64,000 nt of DNA from Dyadobacter beijingensis DSM 21582 (GCF_000382205.1 NZ_KB907792.1:1-64000), one strand, 5' to 3'; positions 18,101 through 26,902 are shown, numbered from the stretch's first letter. Made by a program: numbers and translations. Notes: generated by a model not told the origin, from the letters alone.

Positions 18101-19544
18101 TAATTAATTTTTTGGGAGACCCGTTACTCCGGTAAGTCAGATAAATAACAAAATTTTGCAATAAAATATTGATTTTGAGAGCTGCATCAGATTTTTTCAG
18201 TGCATCATTATAATTGTCAAAATGTGGTTTGTAAAGGTCTCTCTCACCATTATCCGCCAGCCAAGTATCCGTCTCAGGATTGATGAGATCAAGGAGATAT
18301 TGCTCGATCCCAGCGCTAAGGGAAGATGTTCCAGGAATGTCTTCTTTTAGCAAACTTTCAATATAAAAAACATAGCTAAAGATACTACCTATTGAAGACT
18401 GCCGGTCGGCCACGTCAGCAAGCGAGGCCTCATACATTTCCCGTCCCGCAATAAAAACAAAAACTGACTTGGTAGTAGTAAGAAAATTTTTCAAACCTGC
18501 TATGATTTGCTGAATAGCACGTTTACGAGCACGAAGTTCATCGTAATAGGCACTATCATTGCTGTGCGACGAAGTGGATGCAAGATTATGGTCTACCATC
18601 TGACCTTCACCTGGAATATCAACTTTATCCAGTTCGTCAAACACGAAAACGAACTTCATATCCTCAATTAATTCAATAATTTGACTTAATTCCTTCTCGA
18701 TTTCCTTAGAAGAAGCAATTTGATACACCTCAGTTTTCCTTTTCCCAGAAAATCCAATTTTTGTACTAAGCGACTCTAAACTGATTTCCTGTGCATCATT
18801 TTGTTCAAATGAGGTGGAAGCGTAACACCTTTTGAAAAGTTCGTCTATGCGACTCCAAGCGACCGGCAGTTCAAGCCAATCATACGCCAACACACAGATA
18901 ACGAGCACAATTAAAAGAAGCACAAAGAAGCTCAAAAGTATTTTTAAAAGCAATACGGAGATTATCGATAACTCTCCCCCTTGCCGAGACGTGTGAAGAA
19001 TGTCTTTTGCATCTTTAATATAATAGACGAAAAAGAGAAACAATCCTAAAAATGATATGCTCGAAATTTTTAAAAATGTACCAAGTAGAGACTTTATCTT
19101 TGACTTTTTTTCCAGGCCATAAAACTCCTGGCATTTTTCTCTCACTCCCGCAACCATTAAGATTAAAATATCGATTTCCCTCGGCTGTTTCTGGGCAATT
19201 GTGATTTTGATCTCGTTCAATTTGTCTTTCTTATAGTGAGCATTATTGAACATTTTCAATGTCCTGTTAACGAAACTTGTCTTACCCATCCCACGATAGC
19301 CCGTAACCAGAAAGACTCCCTTACCCGCTTCCAGCATTTGGACAAATTTATCGTGAAGCTCACCTCTACCGATATAAGGTTTGTAAAAATTTTTATCCTC
19401 ACTACCGGCATGCGGGAGATTGTCAAATGTAAATTTGGAATGCATCTCGATAGCAACATCCAATATGTAGGTGGACGGCGGGGAGTTTTCAAGGGATTTC
19501 TGCATAGTTAAGAGGAAGTTCGAAGGGTTAAAGTGTTCATCCAA
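15105..19544 (-). CDS. Giant membrane-anchored P-loop NTPase (KAP/STAND-like)
   Basis: 1479 aa. Walker A is GYRGMGKT at residues ~82-89 and Walker B is VFVFDELDK at ~298-306. Two hydrophobic segments (~157-176, ~193-221) lie between them, so the NTPase core carries an inserted membrane hairpin, an architecture known from KAP-type NTPases. A sensor-like segment (KSVFVFIAGREMYEA, ~365-380) follows. The remaining ~1000 residues are helical and repeat-like, with TPR-like pairs around 700-760, and could be a recognition or scaffold region. Large NTPases of this kind are frequent in antiphage modules, but no effector domain is recognised here. It stands alone, 425 bp from the relaxase gene, at the left end of the inner element. 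Function unknown. Confidence 0.75.
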   Translation of the reverse strand: MDEHFNPSNFLLTMQKSLENSPPSTYILDVAIEMHSKFTFDNLPHAGSEDKNFYKPYIGRGELHDKFVQMLEAGKGVFLVTGYRGMGKTSFVNRTLKMFNNAHYKKDKLNEIKITIAQKQPREIDILILMVAGVREKCQEFYGLEKKSKIKSLLGTFLKISSISFLGLFLFFVYYIKDAKDILHTSRQGGELSIISVLLLKILLSFFVLLLIVLVICVLAYDWLELPVAWSRIDELFKRCYASTSFEQNDAQEISLESLSTKIGFSGKRKTEVYQIASSKEIEKELSQIIELIEDMKFVFVFDELDKVDIPGEGQMVDHNLASTSSHSNDSAYYDELRARKRAIQQIIAGLKNFLTTTKSVFVFIAGREMYEASLADVADRQSSIGSIFSYVFYIESLLKEDIPGTSSLSAGIEQYLLDLINPETDTWLADNGERDLYKPHFDNYNDALKKSDAALKINILLQNFVIYLTYRSNGSPKKLIKLIHEFIRVKQLDFDDKRILIRHQSSPEATITEKKNYLYFDYRQQQRIGFISYLYRPFLVKYGNSFKQYSDNLVVSTSYLFDHIFKFHPFAFSRSHLELMPEVLSANKTPALRDHIKKIIDYLSINHIKETEVGLFEYKFYSKTVNEIVFLSKTFEEESAAFNFTLDESFVIKHQVRAKLKELRDAYGKLTDGGNSNRIISSINFLNGMLGDLHFFDQEYDDAIIAYSDAIEAIPHGDFNKLDLQSFLLLQKFKLKLGLTYEKINSFEESLALYSGAVADSKAFVRETLNGSLAKHHKASNVHTRLEGPKSFFPTSVNSALSDVLQVVNQAFLSEMVLQEKMGVEGITAIKSGITIGGFLQLAEGIGKIVGRNDTIISNFYLAIGNLLYLKNSVKGFEWMNWKGPRFIPQPYFDDLNKAFNEQNLKPYKTALASNHRIPLMAIQTYILGLKYVLEGRVKDGSFQEKLVGLNLEKIVNILKPEAIRPFQNSLSKIHYKYIAIYFSHIGDCMLSMLKHLKTKSDGFQIADVLDVTQLEKLATGMKAYEISKVFRERQREFVTDSQWIRLQYEKLSIDHKDETVPDISQMIDVVKDALYENKSDNFERLWALRRELEEMISFHSIVSFYYLSGYYFNLCSRPRSHSFQLRKILYLVRLVISENQENAEHSQYLVTTLEKSIVRRILDLASQTSEFSDIHDFHKFKDKLADKHSVQELKGSAVEEAEAVKENLTGRNDIEKEEFGEKLVKNWKIRNSLSNAPDTREAIILLAHIKLRLLGEENETLVNGIIMPGYPVATQYQRLLELTYAAKLYEKNLEVSNQYDELTSFEHSVAYLHALISIIQIMEVYDNDYVVGNSFLAYHHYRLAEYFTFETGRGINKFGIKRVQAENIKNTVLDKYSIEKKSYTLFDKDYNYELAALLYDKANKLHSAGDDYKKSIHDIVYLEDDLNDAAYHFGAAMDRYLLINGKLEDLREKCLRVRNLKSSGHYEEINIKNLKAL

Positions 19545-19970
19545 TTTAACCGATACTTTCTTTCAAGAAATTTTGCGTACGCAGAACTTATTAAGCGGTA
19601 CAAAGAAATTCTGTCTAGCTTGACGGCAATCGTTTTTGGTAAGCAAAAACATTTGTACATTCCGTAAGTCCCTACAAAAGTCTTGGAGCTTTTTCTAATG
19701 ATTTCATGATTGAAAGTTTTTGAAGTTACGAGCCCGGCTTTGTGCTCAGGGCAATCGCCTTCTTCAATCGAAGAAAAAGTGACGGGGCATCGCCCCTTGG
19801 GTGCAAAGTCGGGAGGCGGTTTAAGGAGCGGCGACAAGCCGCGGTAAATAGCCGGAGACTTTGCATCCGTCACTTTTTGCTTCGTAACTTTCGTTGCACT
19901 GACTGACACGTGTGTGCGTGGTTTTGAATTCAGGAATGCATATCAACAGCTGCCTGTCTATTTCAAATGG
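19545..19970. other. Intergenic region with a large inverted-repeat structure
   Basis: No convincing gene; a 133-codon minus-strand frame (19508-19909) covers the inverted repeats and overlaps the NTPase start, and I do not accept it as a gene. The notable content is the nested inverted-repeat block at 19774-19878. Confidence 0.45.
19774..19878. ncRNA. Nested inverted-repeat element (structured RNA or DNA site)
   Basis: The outer arms AAAAAGTGACGG (19774-19785) and CCGTCACTTTTT (19867-19878) are perfectly complementary. Second arms GCAAAGTC (19803-19810) and GACTTTGC (19857-19864) nest inside. Two local hairpins, GGGGC-ATC-GCCCC (19784-19796) and GCGGC-GACAA-GCCGC (19828-19842), decorate the interior. 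It lies just downstream of the relaxase gene. It could be a ncRNA, an elaborate terminator, or a DNA site for mobilization or replication. Strand is not determined. Confidence 0.55.
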
Positions 19971-20816
19971 TTAGATACTTAATCCCAGTCGCTTTCGACG
20001 AGACTTTTTCTTCTTTTTAACAGGCATTAAAGCTTGTGACATCTCCATACCCATTCGCTTTTCAATATTCTGCAATGAATAGTCTTTACCCAGGTCAGAG
20101 CCTTTCACTTTCATACGATTCTGTATATTGAAAAAAGCTACACCTCTTCCTCTATACGTTTTGAAACCATGGGCGAGCATTTGGTTAGCGAAGTCATCAA
20201 ATGCGGATACCTTTGCCAGCGTTTGGTCGACGAGCTTCCTAAGGTTAATGATGGCAGTATCTTGTGTCGGAACCTGCTGTTTTACTTTCTGATTTAGGCT
20301 CATGTCAGGAGTAATTGTAAGCCCGAGCTCCATCTCCATTCGCCTTGAAAACTCTCCGGTCCGTGCATAGTTTTTGAAATGGTCAGCGGTGTTTTTGCCA
20401 TTGTAATTGATACGGTTTGCCACGATGTGGACATGTTTATGTTTCGTGTCGTTGTGCCGGAATACAAGCATTTGATTTTCCGAGAAACCAAATTCCTTTG
20501 CAAACTCCTGAGCCAGCGTAGTCAATTTCTCTGTGGGCGGATCTTCGCCTGGTGGAAAGCTGAACGACTGATGCCATACATATTTATTAAGGTTTCTGTT
20601 CTTGTCCCTATTATCCAACATCTGCTTTGCCAGGTAATCCAAATCTAGTCTGCCGTCCTTCAACGTGCTGATGCCAAGATGCTGGATATAGATGAGCTCT
20701 CCCCGAACGTCGTCGTGCGTCATTTCCTTCGCTTGTTTTGCCGACAATTCTTTTTCATAGTAGCAATAGCTCAGTATTCCTTTTGCGAAATTTCCCAGTC
20801 CGACTTTTCCTATCAT
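19971..20816 (-). CDS. Relaxase / mobilization nuclease (MobA/VirD2-like)
   Basis: 281 aa. The N-terminal relaxase domain starts MIGKVGLGNFAKGILSYCYY (candidate catalytic tyrosines at ~17-20) and contains the metal-binding histidine cluster HNDTKHKHVHIVANRIN (~123-139), typical of the relaxase/mobilization nuclease family in Bacteroidota elements. It nicks the transfer origin and pilots the strand. The C-terminus is basic (KKKKKSRRKR). It overlaps the MobC-like gene by 4 bp. No coupling protein is encoded in the island, so transfer would need a helper conjugation system. Confidence 0.9.
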   Translation of the reverse strand: MIGKVGLGNFAKGILSYCYYEKELSAKQAKEMTHDDVRGELIYIQHLGISTLKDGRLDLDYLAKQMLDNRDKNRNLNKYVWHQSFSFPPGEDPPTEKLTTLAQEFAKEFGFSENQMLVFRHNDTKHKHVHIVANRINYNGKNTADHFKNYARTGEFSRRMEMELGLTITPDMSLNQKVKQQVPTQDTAIINLRKLVDQTLAKVSAFDDFANQMLAHGFKTYRGRGVAFFNIQNRMKVKGSDLGKDYSLQNIEKRMGMEMSQALMPVKKKKKSRRKRLGLSI

Positions 20817-21475
20817 GCATCGAGACGTTTAAGCATTGCCGTAATCTTTTCTTCAATCATCCGATGTACTAGATCCGGATTGCTTGATGCATCGGATTTC
20901 CATGACGTCAGTAGGGCAGTGATTTCCGCCGGTTGGTAATGATTCTCATATTTTGCCAGCAGCTCCTTGGCACTACGAAACAGATTCGCGGTCGTATCCA
21001 TAATGCTGGTTTTGTTATGAGAGTCCGGCAACACGCGGCGGATGTATAACCCCAGCTGACGCATCCATTCCTGAACCTTGTTGAGCGTCTTGGAAAATGC
21101 CCTGATCTCAAAGTCTTCAAATACCCATAAGGTTATGATTTGTGATAGTAGCCGCACGTACCGACTGCTTTGCATCCATTGTTGACTTTGCATTTGATGA
21201 TCTTTCGTTTTCAAAACAGCAAGCGACAAAATGCCGCTGAGCTGTTCGAGTGTCTTGATCATTTCTGCCGTCCTGGCGGGAAGTGTCTTTTTTTGCGGTC
21301 GTTTGATGGGAGTATCCAATGCGAGTGTGAGAAAGAACTGACTTGCTGAAAGTCCGCTCTTCTCGATCAATTGGTTGATCCGCGCTTTTTCATCTTTGGT
21401 AACCCATACAGAAAAGTGGTCCCTTCTCACAATCTTCTCCTCTTTCATTGGTCTTCCTTTTCTTTTGCTTTCCAT
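20813..21475 (-). CDS. MobC-like relaxosome accessory protein
   Basis: 220 aa. The N-terminal ribbon-helix-helix-like region (RRDHFSVWVTKDEKARINQL, then SGLSASQFFLTLAL) is typical of mobilization proteins that bind the transfer origin and help relaxase nicking. The rest is helical. It overlaps the relaxase start by 4 bp and lies directly downstream of the oriT-like hairpin at 21528-21598, the usual order for such cassettes. Confidence 0.82.
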   Translation of the reverse strand: MESKRKGRPMKEEKIVRRDHFSVWVTKDEKARINQLIEKSGLSASQFFLTLALDTPIKRPQKKTLPARTAEMIKTLEQLSGILSLAVLKTKDHQMQSQQWMQSSRYVRLLSQIITLWVFEDFEIRAFSKTLNKVQEWMRQLGLYIRRVLPDSHNKTSIMDTTANLFRSAKELLAKYENHYQPAEITALLTSWKSDASSNPDLVHRMIEEKITAMLKRLDA

Positions 21476-21527
21476 ATTGTCTTTCAGATTAAGCTATGAG
21501 CCGCGAGGCGAATAGCAGGGGTCCAGG

Positions 21528-21598
21528 GGTTTTCCCATGGCCAGCCGCCGGGGAGTCGCTTTTTGCGACGTACCGGCGATAGCTGGCTGTGGAAAAAC
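21528..21598. other. Candidate origin of transfer (oriT)
   Basis: In the 204-bp gap upstream of the MobC-like gene there is a long stem: GCCAGC, CGCCGG and GTCGC on the left (21540-21559), a TTTTT loop, then GCGAC, CCGGCG and GCTGGC on the right (21565-21587), with only small internal bulges. Flanking TTTTCCCA and TGTGGAAAA partly extend it. Location and structure fit an oriT; the nick site is not known. Confidence 0.6.
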
Positions 21599-21679
21599 CA
21601 CCGTGGTTCCCGAAAATGTTTGAGTTTGTTTGTCTTTGTTTGAAAATATTCGAAAGTCTGATCTCAGACACACAATGCG

Positions 21680-22198
21680 TTACTTCCGTCCAAGCGGAAC
21701 AAGCATCTCCTTGCTCTTCTTGTCAAAAATATACTCTCGCCCGATCAGCAAATCCCCCTTATTCGCCTGAGGCCGAAGCTTCAAATAGTTGCTGCCATCT
21801 TTCTGCAAGATCTCTCCGTTCTCCATTAACAGTCGATAATTTGGTGCATTCTTGTAGGCCTCGACAATTCTGCGAAGCTCTCGATATTCCTCGCCGATTG
21901 ATATCAGCCAGGAAAACAAACACAACGAAACAATAGCGACAACAGACCACGGAAGACTCACTGCCAAGCCATGCCAGAAAGCTAGCTTTTTGTCAGAAAA
22001 ATGTACCGGACGTTGATTGCTTTTAATTGCAGCAGCCGCTTTGTCAATTGCGTCTATGGATTTATCCAGATCTGACTTCATGCGGTCAAAGTTTTCCTCG
22101 ACCTCAGCAAGCAACAAGGCAGACCAATCATCGATTTCCTGCGCATACTTTTGTACGTACCTTCCTTTGATATGATTCAACTCAGTTCTATCAGTCAT
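21680..22198 (-). CDS. Membrane-associated mobilization-cassette protein, unknown
   Basis: 172 aa from MTDRTELNH; an upstream Met five codons earlier is possible, but this start gives a short 8-bp overlap with the ParA-like gene. A coiled-coil-like N-terminal ~85 residues precedes one or two closely spaced membrane helices (FWHGLAVSLPWSVVAIVSLC, then LFSWLIS) and a ~65-residue C-terminal tail (NGEILQKDGSNYLKLRP). Family not recognised. Its place between the ATPase and mobC genes suggests a relaxosome- or membrane-tethering role. Confidence 0.6.
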   Translation of the reverse strand: MTDRTELNHIKGRYVQKYAQEIDDWSALLLAEVEENFDRMKSDLDKSIDAIDKAAAAIKSNQRPVHFSDKKLAFWHGLAVSLPWSVVAIVSLCLFSWLISIGEEYRELRRIVEAYKNAPNYRLLMENGEILQKDGSNYLKLRPQANKGDLLIGREYIFDKKSKEMLVPLGRK

Positions 22199-22889
22199 GG
22201 CAAAAGTTTTCACGGATTTCTTTTTTTAGCCTCAATTTTGCCCCGGGGCCGTAACTCTCCAACGGAAAGCCTTTCCTGATGCCATCTAAAATCTGGCTAC
22301 CCAGCAACGAGTTGGCCTCGAAGTCGCCAAACCTTACATGCTCCAACCCTAGCATCGCACAGTTGGCGGCTAATTCATCGGAAAGCTTCGGGAATTGTCT
22401 GAAACTAAAAACATTTTCCCACACCAGGATTCGAAACTTTCCTCCTAGCACCTCGATCATTTTTTGTAGGTATTCGACACTTGGCCGGTACGCTCCACCG
22501 CCCCCTATCACGATATGAAAAATCGCTTCGGCGTCAACTTCCTCGCACCATTCCTCGAAATCCAGGTCGCGCGAAATTAGTGCAGGAAATTGTTCACTCT
22601 CAGGTGCTCCAAAATCAAAGTAGATTTCATTGCAGGGTGCGTCCATCAAGCTCTCGATATACCCGACAAAAATATCCCGGACAAGCATATCGCGGTTGTC
22701 AATCAATGACACGGTTTCTAACCGCTGATCGCCCAAAAAGGCTAGCTGTCTTGTTGATGTTTGTGTAGAACTGTCGAGGTCGACAAAAAGTGAAGTTTTG
22801 TCCTTTTCAGACAAGGCTCGCAGATAGGTGTGCAGGCTTTTCCCGACACCACCCTTTGCTTGAAGTATTAAATTGAATTTACGTCTCAT
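22191..22889 (-). CDS. ParA/MinD-like P-loop ATPase of the mobilization cassette
   Basis: 232 aa. A deviant Walker A of the ParA type (LQAKGGVGKS, ~9-18) and the following VDLDSSTQTS (~37-46) are clear. The Walker B region (NEIYFDFGAPES) is less canonical. Family members position DNA or protein cargo with dimeric ATP sandwiches. No ParB partner is recognised nearby, so a role in mobilization or element positioning rather than classical partitioning is inferred. It overlaps the upstream gene by 11 bp. Confidence 0.8.
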   Translation of the reverse strand: MRRKFNLILQAKGGVGKSLHTYLRALSEKDKTSLFVDLDSSTQTSTRQLAFLGDQRLETVSLIDNRDMLVRDIFVGYIESLMDAPCNEIYFDFGAPESEQFPALISRDLDFEEWCEEVDAEAIFHIVIGGGGAYRPSVEYLQKMIEVLGGKFRILVWENVFSFRQFPKLSDELAANCAMLGLEHVRFGDFEANSLLGSQILDGIRKGFPLESYGPGAKLRLKKEIRENFCHD

Positions 22890-23379
22890 TTTTCTTACCT
22901 AGTTTGGTTCCCCTAAAAAAATTGTCTTGCATATCCATCGTCTCACCATCCGACCATACCGCCTTGGATAAGTCTTTAACTCTTTCATGAGTAACCAGCT
23001 GCTCTCGTTTAGGAGCTGGTGAAGAATGAAGCCGCTCCTCTCTCATCGGAGCACTTGAGCGCGTCTCTGATTTTTTGCGGAAATAGAATCGACAATACCG
23101 CACGTCATCAGCATCGACCAGCTCAGGTTTTCCCAAATCTGAACAGATCATCTCGGCGACGTAATAAGATGAAAGTGATGTCATAACTAGCTCCGCATAG
23201 AACTCATACAGAATCTTCCGCCGTTTTTTGTCCTTTCGTTCGAAAAGATCGATGAGGATATCCTTATTGACTTTCACAGCGCAGACCCCGTTTGAATAAA
23301 TGACGGCATTGGCTTGCCAGCGATATCCCCGGTTCGGTGATGGGCAAATAAATCGATCTCGTATCTTCACGATTGACAC
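22879..23379 (-). CDS. Hypothetical protein, first gene of the mobilization operon
   Basis: 166 aa, soluble and basic, family not recognised. The N-terminal ~100 residues look folded (YRWQANAVIYSNGVCAVKV); the tail is low-complexity and Ser/Arg/Glu rich. It is followed by the ParA-like gene with an 11-bp overlap, and preceded 65 bp upstream by the 58-bp promoter/operator block shared with the integrase gene, so it heads a five-gene transfer operon. Confidence 0.6.
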   Translation of the reverse strand: MSIVKIRDRFICPSPNRGYRWQANAVIYSNGVCAVKVNKDILIDLFERKDKKRRKILYEFYAELVMTSLSSYYVAEMICSDLGKPELVDADDVRYCRFYFRKKSETRSSAPMREERLHSSPAPKREQLVTHERVKDLSKAVWSDGETMDMQDNFFRGTKLGKKNET

Positions 23380-23822
23380 CTGGGATCCTCAAGTAGAAGA
23401 TTAATTCGAATTTGTTTCCTCTCATAACATTTGTTGTTTAGAGGAACAAAAATCGAATTGATATTATTGAAAATCAAGATGTTCACCTGGTGGACAGGTT
23501 GTGTGAGCGATAGTTGGTCTCTATCTTAAAGGCATTCCTGCAAACAATTCTCGTAAGCAGCTTTTGGGATGACAGCTCTGGAAATCTGAATTAGTTTCTA
23601 TTCTAAAACCCTTGTGTCAACAATGTAGGGTTCACGGAGTGTCAGGCCGATGAAACAAGATATCCAAAGGTTACAAATGCAATAGTTCAACTCAAAATTT
23701 GTGTGCTTTGTCGTATATTGCCTCAATAGGCAGCTACCTGATCAATATCATTTCAAATACTAGTGAGCCAGCCCAACCGAGCATAAATCAACCCTCGTTA
23801 GCTATTCAGGAAATATTCACCA
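23380..23822. other. Divergent intergenic region, mobilization operon / hsdR
   Basis: About 440 bp with no gene. It contains the shared promoter/operator block (23444-23501) for the leftward mobilization operon. The rest must hold the hsdR promoter, but no clear motif can be assigned. Confidence 0.5.
23444..23501 (-). promoter_or_regulatory. Shared promoter/operator block, mobilization copy
   Basis: 49 of 58 positions match the block upstream of the integrase (38386-38443). On the minus strand it contains a palindrome, TGTCCACCAGGTGAACA, then TTG, 20 bp, and GATTTTTG, which resembles a Bacteroidota -33/-7 promoter. It ends 65 bp before the first gene of the mobilization operon. Confidence 0.7.
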
Positions 23823-26800
23823 ATGTCATTCAACGAAAATTCACGCGTCAAAATCCCAGCAATACTTCACCTCGTGAAGTTGGGATACGAATATATCCCC
23901 CTCAGTCAGCACCATAGAAGGATCGATACCAACATCTTTGAAAGTATCTTCATCGAAAGCGTCTTCAAGATCAACGGAGGCGAAATCAGCAGGGAAGAAA
24001 TTGTGCGAGTGTTGGATGAGCTGAGTCTGGAATTGGATTATGAAGACCTTGGTCAGAAATTCTATGATCGGATCACCGCGAAATCAGGCATTAAACTGAT
24101 CGACTTCGAAAATTTCGATAACAACAGCTTTCATGTGACTGCTGAGTTAACCGCCCAAAACGGCGATGAGGAGTTCCGGCCGGACATTACCATTTTAATC
24201 AATGGTATGCCCCTCGCATTTGTCGAAGTTAAAAAGCCGCACAACAAAGAGGGCGTATTAGCCGAGCGGAGCCGCATTAATTCTCGTTTCAAAAACAAAC
24301 GGTTTCGCCGCTTTGCCAACATTACACAGTTAATGGTATTCTCCAACAATATGGAGTATGAGGACGGGATCGTGGAACCGGTGTTTGGTGCGTTTTATGC
24401 TACATCCGCCTATGCTGACCTGAATTTCAACTATTTCCGGGAGGACGAGGATTTTCCTGTTCGTCAGAAGCTTCTCAACATTGATGAACAGCTTGAAAAC
24501 AGCGTGTTGAAAGACAATAACCTGCAAGTGATCAAGCATAGCCCCGAATTTAAAACCAACAAGGAGCTAAATACGCCTACCAACCGTATTCTAACCAGCC
24601 TTTTCAGTCGGGAGCGTCTACAATTCATTTTACAATATGGCATCGCTTACGTGAAAGAAGAAACCGTTCCACAGAAGCACATTATGCGCTATCCGCAACT
24701 CTTTGCCACAATGGCTATTTCGGCGAGGCTAAGCGAGGGAAAGCGGAAAGGGATTGTCTGGCACACGCAAGGTTCTGGGAAAACGGCCTTGGCTTATTAC
24801 AATGTGAAGCATCTGACTGACTATTATCAGCGCCAGCAAATCATTCCCAAGTTCTACTTCGTGGTGGACCGTCTGGATTTGCTCATTCAGGCCAGCACCG
24901 AGTTCTCCAATCGTGGGTTGAAGGTGAACCAAGTCAATTCAAAGGCCGACTTTATTGCTGATTTGCAAATCATTGGCGCGATTAAAAATCACAGCGGGCG
25001 GGCGGAAATCACGGTCGTGAACATTCAGAAGTTTAGCGAAGACGCCATAGCGAAGGATTTGCCCGAATACGATATCAACACGCAGCGCATTTATTTTCTG
25101 GATGAAGCACACCGAAGCTACAACCCCAAGGGAAATTACCTGGCTAACCTGATCAACTCCGACAGGTCGGCCGTGCTGATTGCGCTCACCGGCACGCCGC
25201 TGTTGCGTGAAGTGGCCAAGGAGTATGATTCCAAATTGCTGTTTGGCAATTACTTCCATAAATATTATTACAACCGCTCCATTGCCGATGGGTACACCCT
25301 GCGATTGATCCGGGAAGACATCCGGGCTTCCTTCAAAATGGAAATGAAGGATTTGATGCAGCAGATCAAACTGCGGGAGGGGGATATCAAAGCATCGGAT
25401 GTGTATGCGGACAGGAAATTTGCGAGTGGTTTGCTAAACTACATCACGCAGGATTTGCAAGATTTCAGGGATTACTGGCGAGACGATAGCCTGGGCGCTA
25501 TGGTGGTTTGCGATTCTTCCAAGCAAGCTAAAATGCTATTTCGATTGTTCGAGGAACAGTACGGTACCCAGGAAATCTACGCCGAAAATCTGGTGCGTAT
25601 GGCGGCAGAGCCGTTTGTGCCTTATGGAAAAAGACCCAGGAAGATGCTCACCGCAGCATTGATCCTGCATGATGAGAATGACAAGACAATCCGCAAGGAG
25701 TTGATCAAAGCTTATAAGGCGGCGAAAGTGGACATCCTGTTTGTATATAATATGCTGCTTACCGGCTTTGATGCAAAGCGGTTGAAGAAATTGTACCTGA
25801 CACGCGTCATACAGGATCACAACCTGCTGCAAACGCTCACGCGTGTGAACCGTCCATACAAAACCTATAAATACGGGTACGTAGTGGACTTTGCGGATAT
25901 TTCCAAGGCATTCGACCGTACGAACCAGCTTTACTTCCAGGAGTTGCAGGATCAGCTGGGTGATGAAGCGGAGTTTTACAACCACCTTTTCAAATCGGAG
26001 CAGGAGATCAGGGAAGAGCTGGACAAGATCAAAGAAACGCTCTTTCATTATGACACTGAAAACAAGGAGATATTCTCGCAGCAGATCGCGGAGTTGACTG
26101 ATAAGAGCGAGTTGCTGGAATTGGTGAAGGCATTACGGACTGCGAAGGAGCTTAAAAACATGATCGCCATCAATGGCTATGAGGGGATGGGCGAGCTTGT
26201 GAATTTTGAAGTGCTAAACCGGTTGCTGATTGAAGCGCAAAACCGACTGGATAACCTCAACTTCATCGAGAACATCGGCAATGACACCGCTACCCAAAAC
26301 CTGCTCGTCGCTGCCCTGGAAGATATCGTGTTCCAATTTATCAAAGTGGGTGAAGAAGAATTGCGGCTGGCCGATGAGCTCAAAGAGCAATTGCGCAAGA
26401 CCAGAACAGCATTGCAAGACAACTTCGACCAGCAGGATCCGCAGTTTGTAACCCTACGAGAAGAGTTGGAGCGAATCTTTAAAAAGAAAAATATTACGGA
26501 GACCACGCAGGAGGAGTTGGTAGCGAACTTACCTTTGCTGCGCAGAATTTACGACCAGGCCAAAGAGCTGAACCGTAAAAACGCGCTGCTGAAAGGCAAG
26601 TACAGTAACGACGAGAAGTATGCACGCATCCATAAGCGCTTGATAGAGAAAGGAGGATTGAATAGTAAAGAGATGCAGCTGCACCGCGCACTGACGGTTG
26701 TAAAGACGGAAGTGGATACAAAGCTCGAAGGTCAGGAGGATTTCCTGGCGAATGAAGCACTGTTCGACCGCTATGTGCTGAGACTGGTAGCCGAGCAATT

Positions 26801-26900
26801 TGTACAGCAGGAGAAGCTGGATCTGGACACACCGACTCGTAAAAACATCACCACACTTATTTCCAAGGAGTACTTTAATTTATACCACCCGCATTATTAA
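23823..26900 (+). CDS. hsdR: Type I restriction enzyme, R subunit
   Basis: 1025 aa, the usual length for HsdR. The N-terminal nuclease domain has the PD-(D/E)xK signature (RPDITIL, then FVEVKKP, ~128-148). The SF2 translocase motor has Walker A TQGSGKTALA, Walker B DEAHRSY and motif III ALTGTPLL; a helical C-terminal part binds the methyltransferase core. It is followed after 2 bp by hsdM and then hsdS, so it restricts DNA lacking the methylation specified by this HsdS. Complete and undamaged as far as visible. Confidence 0.97.
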   Translation: MSFNENSRVKIPAILHLVKLGYEYIPLSQHHRRIDTNIFESIFIESVFKINGGEISREEIVRVLDELSLELDYEDLGQKFYDRITAKSGIKLIDFENFDNNSFHVTAELTAQNGDEEFRPDITILINGMPLAFVEVKKPHNKEGVLAERSRINSRFKNKRFRRFANITQLMVFSNNMEYEDGIVEPVFGAFYATSAYADLNFNYFREDEDFPVRQKLLNIDEQLENSVLKDNNLQVIKHSPEFKTNKELNTPTNRILTSLFSRERLQFILQYGIAYVKEETVPQKHIMRYPQLFATMAISARLSEGKRKGIVWHTQGSGKTALAYYNVKHLTDYYQRQQIIPKFYFVVDRLDLLIQASTEFSNRGLKVNQVNSKADFIADLQIIGAIKNHSGRAEITVVNIQKFSEDAIAKDLPEYDINTQRIYFLDEAHRSYNPKGNYLANLINSDRSAVLIALTGTPLLREVAKEYDSKLLFGNYFHKYYYNRSIADGYTLRLIREDIRASFKMEMKDLMQQIKLREGDIKASDVYADRKFASGLLNYITQDLQDFRDYWRDDSLGAMVVCDSSKQAKMLFRLFEEQYGTQEIYAENLVRMAAEPFVPYGKRPRKMLTAALILHDENDKTIRKELIKAYKAAKVDILFVYNMLLTGFDAKRLKKLYLTRVIQDHNLLQTLTRVNRPYKTYKYGYVVDFADISKAFDRTNQLYFQELQDQLGDEAEFYNHLFKSEQEIREELDKIKETLFHYDTENKEIFSQQIAELTDKSELLELVKALRTAKELKNMIAINGYEGMGELVNFEVLNRLLIEAQNRLDNLNFIENIGNDTATQNLLVAALEDIVFQFIKVGEEELRLADELKEQLRKTRTALQDNFDQQDPQFVTLREELERIFKKKNITETTQEELVANLPLLRRIYDQAKELNRKNALLKGKYSNDEKYARIHKRLIEKGGLNSKEMQLHRALTVVKTEVDTKLEGQEDFLANEALFDRYVLRLVAEQFVQQEKLDLDTPTRKNITTLISKEYFNLYHPHY

Positions 26901-26902
26901 CA

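Noticed and set aside
19508..19909. 133-codon minus-strand frame as a protein gene
   Set aside because: It is overlaid by the nested inverted repeats, overlaps the NTPase start region and has no domain features; structure explains the region better.
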